Assembly (NCBI GenBank): GCA_900541335.1 | Contig: UQJC01000064.1 | Span: forward strand, 1 to 9,094 | Direction of reading: 5' to 3' | Length of the DNA: 9,094 bases | From: an uncultured Prevotella sp. | GTDB lineage: Bacteria; Bacteroidota; Bacteroidia; Bacteroidales; Bacteroidaceae | In this document: positions 6,400-9,094 of the stretch, piece after piece | How the letters are laid out: every line of letters begins with the position of its first letter | How positions within the stretch are numbered: the first letter of the stretch is position 1 | Notes under the pieces: generated by a model | Database searches by the model: none | The model's input: only the letters and a program-made list of their open reading frames with translations | Told to the model about the DNA's origin: nothing | Position numbers and translations under genes: made by a program

Positions 6400-7947
6400 T
6401 TATCGGACTGTATGTTCTGATTCCGATGGAGATGCTTGTTCTCTATGCCAAGCTTTGACATCCTTGAAGAAGCTGCATACGATGGTGATGAGCAGAATAC
6501 CAACAGGGAAGGCTGCAATGATGGTAACAGATTGCAGACTATAGAGGGAGTTTTCAGCAAAGAGCAGGGCTATAGGCAGGAGGATGAGCATGATGCTGAC
6601 AAAAGCGCGAATCTTGCGTGAGGGAGTCTCATCTGCTGAAAGGTTGTGGTAAGTGTACGAGCTGACTACATAGGTGATGCCATCAAGCGTGGTGCTATAA
6701 AAAGCAATCATGGTGACGACAAGTAGGATGAGAGCCAAGGCGGGCAGGGGAAGGGTATCGAAAATTTGCAGAATCGCTTCGTGCATAGCCCCTCCACGGG
6801 CGATGTAACCTGTAACATCAAGACCATGTTTGAGTTGTTGGGCTAAGCCATAGTTTCCTAATATAATAAAGGAAAGGTAGGTTCCCGCAATGCCCCAGCC
6901 GTAAGCTCCGACCACAGTGTTGCGAATGGTTCGTCCCTTTGAAATCAATGCAATAAAAAAGGGTGAAGCGATGCACCATACGAGCCAATAGGCCCAGTAG
7001 TATATAGTCCAGTTTTGAGCAAATCCATTTTCGCGGAGAGGATCAAGGTAGGTGGATAGACCGATAAAGTTTTGTACAAGATTGCCCATCGACTGGACGC
7101 CTGTCTCAATTATATAGCGTGTTTCATTGCCAAGGAAAAGGAAATAGAAAAGGAGGGCAAAAAAGAGATAGGAACAAAAGGTAGCTAACCGCGAGATGCC
7201 CCCTACACCATAAAGTACGGCTGTAGTGTAAGTAACACAGATGAGAAGTAGCACACCGATTGTGATAGCTGTTGTTGTGGGAAATCCTAAGACGCTTCCT
7301 AAGGCAGCAGTAAGCAAGGGAGTGGCCAATGAAAAAGTGGTGGCTGTGGCACAGACAATGGCAAATATGGCAATGATGTCGATCAGTTTACCCAGTCCTC
7401 CGTCAACTTGTTTGCCTAACAACGGACGGCAGGCTTCGGAGAAACGCTGGCGACGGCGTTTGCGTACGTGCATCATAAAGCCAAAGCAAACGGCAAGAAC
7501 CACATAAAAAGACCAAGCTATCGGTCCCCAGTGGAAAAGAGTAAACGTAGGTGCCCACATTTGCATAGTACCGAGTTCGCTTACGTGAGGTTCCGCACCG
7601 TAGAGTGCCCATTCGCAGAGGGAGTAGAACATGATATCGGCCGCCATTGTAGAAGTGAAAATCATTGTTCCCCAAGCAAAGTTGCCATAGGCCGGACGAT
7701 CGGTCTTGCCGAGACGTATGTGAGCATATTTTGCATTACAGGCTAAGAAGAGGGTGACGGCTAAGCTGCCAGTGCCGAGTAATACGTAATAAAGTCCAAT
7801 GGTGTCTCCAAAGAAGCTACGTAATTGGTCTACATATGCTTTAGAACTTTCAGGATAAATCATGAAAACTGCCATGAGTCCTAATACAATAAAGAATGGG
7901 ATGAGCGTTGTAGCCCAATCAATCTTTTTGGAAGATATGGTTGACAT
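6400..7947 (-). CDS. BCCT-family transporter, probably proton-coupled choline uptake
   Basis: This 515-residue inner-membrane protein has about twelve hydrophobic segments and the LeuT-fold BCCT signatures. The aromatic-box Trp and Tyr of TM4 are seen in FHWGPIAWSFY (Trp140, Trp145, Tyr148). The TM8 signature WTIYYWAYWLVW (313-324) includes Trp321, and SKGRTIR (336-342) follows. The TM3 stretch IFTSTMAADIMFY (96-108) aligns without gaps to the BetP glycine motif region, but the three glycines are Thr100, Ala102 and Asp104. Asp104 stands at BetP Gly153, and the distance from it to Trp140 (36) equals BetP 153 to 189. An engineered Gly153Asp BetP has been described as a proton-coupled choline transporter. 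Trp373 of BetP is replaced by Tyr320. The termini are short, about 10 residues before TM1 and about 20 at the C-terminus, without the long charged BetP-type osmosensing tail. A choline kinase gene lies 236 bp upstream on the same strand, which supports choline as substrate. No exact promoter box was found in front of it. Confidence 0.92.
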   Translation of the reverse strand: MSTISSKKIDWATTLIPFFIVLGLMAVFMIYPESSKAYVDQLRSFFGDTIGLYYVLLGTGSLAVTLFLACNAKYAHIRLGKTDRPAYGNFAWGTMIFTSTMAADIMFYSLCEWALYGAEPHVSELGTMQMWAPTFTLFHWGPIAWSFYVVLAVCFGFMMHVRKRRRQRFSEACRPLLGKQVDGGLGKLIDIIAIFAIVCATATTFSLATPLLTAALGSVLGFPTTTAITIGVLLLICVTYTTAVLYGVGGISRLATFCSYLFFALLFYFLFLGNETRYIIETGVQSMGNLVQNFIGLSTYLDPLRENGFAQNWTIYYWAYWLVWCIASPFFIALISKGRTIRNTVVGAYGWGIAGTYLSFIILGNYGLAQQLKHGLDVTGYIARGGAMHEAILQIFDTLPLPALALILLVVTMIAFYSTTLDGITYVVSSYTYHNLSADETPSRKIRAFVSIMLILLPIALLFAENSLYSLQSVTIIAAFPVGILLITIVCSFFKDVKAWHREQASPSESEHTVR

Positions 7948-8166
7948 GAGTAGAAATTAGATAGATGAAGTAGAAGATATTAGTGGAAGAAATAATTGAG
8001 ATTGAATCAGGAACAATAGGCTAAAGCTCCTCTTTTCGGTATGAGTTTTCGTTTAATATAGGTGAGTAAGCCATTATTACGTTTTGCATGTATAGTCACA
8101 TTGCTCGCTATGCTTCTTCACATAGAATCAGACACTACAGCACAATAACGCAATTTTATGTATAAC

Positions 8167-8186
8167 TAATTTTCAACACCTACTTA
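8167..8186. repeat. 20-mer direct repeat, right copy
   Basis: TAATTTTCAACACCTACTTA is the second copy of the sequence at 6212-6231, differing at two positions. Its last three bases are the stop codon of the kinase gene (minus strand TAA, 8186-8184), so this copy overlaps the coding end. The 236-bp gap beyond it, up to the transporter start, holds no gene and no clear promoter. Confidence 0.45.
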
Positions 8187-9094
8187 TTTTATTAGTTTCA
8201 AGTTACGGCGGGCGCGTTCGAAACGGTCAATGCCATACGAGCCAAAGTCGTCTCCCTTGGCTTCCTTAATGACAGTCCACTGTGACCAGAGGCAGTCCCA
8301 CAGTACTTGATAGCAGAGTATTTTTTCGCGTGCCATTGTGGGAATATTTCCTTCGAAGTAACGGGCGAGCAGAAAGTCTTTACTCTCTTCGCTGAAGTCA
8401 GATTCTATAAAAAGAGCAGCAAGGTCAGCCATCGGGTCGTTCATACCACTATATTCCCAGTCAATCAGATAAAGTTTTCCTTCGGGCGATTTAATGAAGT
8501 TTTCGGGGACAGCATCATTATGACAGGGCTTGAGGTCAACACCGATAGTGTTGAGATGGGCTTCGAGTTCCATAACCTGAGGTTTGAGTTCGTCCCATCC
8601 TTTATACATTTGGGCATGAGCTTTGATGATAAGTCGGTCGTATTTCTCAATTTCTTGGAATACATTGAACTCATTTTTCAAGCGAATGCGTGAGTGGTGG
8701 AGAGTACGATAGATGCGGGCTATGGCACTGAGGTTATCGGGACGTTGTATTGTTGCAGCATTAAGTGTTTCTGCATTTTCGATGAAGTCAGCAAGTTTGA
8801 TTCCCGTCTGGGCATTGAAGTAGCGGATGGTGGGATTGATTCCCATGCGACAACCTTCAATTGCATTAAACTCTTCATTACTACGTTCTACCATACCTTC
8901 AGCTCCATTGCCGGGCACGCGCAAAACATATTCGCCGTGTGTTGTTTCAACAAGAAAGTTCTTGTTGCTCATTCCGCCCATTTTCGTCAGATTGATTGTA
9001 TGTGGGTCAAGTCCAGGAAAGATGGATTGGAGGTGTGCCAATAGATTGTCACGGTCGAATGGGTTTTCTTTGCGGCAGAGGCGGCGGTAGGTAT
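8184..9094 (-). CDS. licA: LicA-type choline kinase domain protein, 5' end outside the window
   Basis: The C-terminal part is a choline/ethanolamine kinase of the aminoglycoside-phosphotransferase fold, which phosphorylates choline with ATP. Counting from the Leu codon at 9041, the N-lobe has KMGGMSNKNFLVE (20-32) and YVLRVPGNGAE (38-48). The catalytic Brenner motif is CHNDAVPENF (173-182: His174, Asp176, Asn181), and the metal-binding motif is LIDWEYSGMNDPMADLA (192-208: Asp194). All key residues are present. A start at 9041 would need TTG, but the frame is open to the window edge with 17 further codons of plausible protein (YRRLCRKENPFDRDNL before the Leu), so the gene starts outside. The extension has no place in a stand-alone LicA and could be the end of a fused LicC-like cytidylyltransferase domain; this is inference. 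The BCCT transporter gene follows on the same strand after 236 bp. Confidence 0.88.
   Translation of the reverse strand, partial: TYRRLCRKENPFDRDNLLAHLQSIFPGLDPHTINLTKMGGMSNKNFLVETTHGEYVLRVPGNGAEGMVERSNEEFNAIEGCRMGINPTIRYFNAQTGIKLADFIENAETLNAATIQRPDNLSAIARIYRTLHHSRIRLKNEFNVFQEIEKYDRLIIKAHAQMYKGWDELKPQVMELEAHLNTIGVDLKPCHNDAVPENFIKSPEGKLYLIDWEYSGMNDPMADLAALFIESDFSEESKDFLLARYFEGNIPTMAREKILCYQVLWDCLWSQWTVIKEAKGDDFGSYGIDRFERARRNLKLIK

Overview
The window reads as a chromosomal segment of a Bacteroidetes bacterium, most likely order Bacteroidales and possibly a Prevotella-like genus. The grounds are: a long yidC of the Bacteroidetes type next to pyrG; an rsmG start that fits Bacteroidetes homologues; two exact copies of the Bacteroidetes -7 promoter box TAnnTTTG; and the absence of strong Shine-Dalgarno sequences. 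The genus is inference only.

Left part (1-4755), housekeeping. yidC (57-1946, minus) lies downstream of pyrG (2332-3942, minus, GTG start). The 385-bp gap between them is rich in stem-loops and includes a hairpin plus T6 run that looks like an intrinsic terminator or a leader attenuator of yidC. pyrG and rsmG (4129-4755, plus) are transcribed divergently from a 186-bp region. Each has its own promoter with the same -7 octamer, TATCTTTG. The rsmG promoter lies inside the longest open reading frame and fixes the true start downstream of it.

Middle part (4756-6399). A metallo-beta-lactamase fold hydrolase of the single-domain glyoxalase II-like type (4949-5590, plus) is followed by about 810 bp without a convincing gene. 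This gap holds a possible three-way RNA junction (5694-5754), a tandem array of a 42-bp unit with two palindromes per unit (5774 to about 6082), and a series of three stem-loops (6239-6390) downstream of the next gene.

Right part (6400-9094), a choline module on the minus strand. A BCCT-family transporter (6400-7947) follows a LicA-type choline kinase (8184 to beyond the right edge). The transporter carries Asp104 at the position of BetP Gly153, the replacement reported to turn BetP into a proton-coupled choline transporter. Its aromatic-box residues are kept at matching spacing. With the kinase next to it, the simplest reading is choline import followed by phosphorylation, feeding phosphocholine into surface decoration or lipid synthesis. 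The kinase frame stays open to the window edge, so the protein has an N-terminal extension, possibly a LicC-like cytidylyltransferase domain.

The least explained items are the helically phased 42-bp array, the 20-mer direct repeats flanking the transporter gene, and the structured pyrG-yidC gap. No tRNA, rRNA, insertion sequence or CRISPR array was seen.
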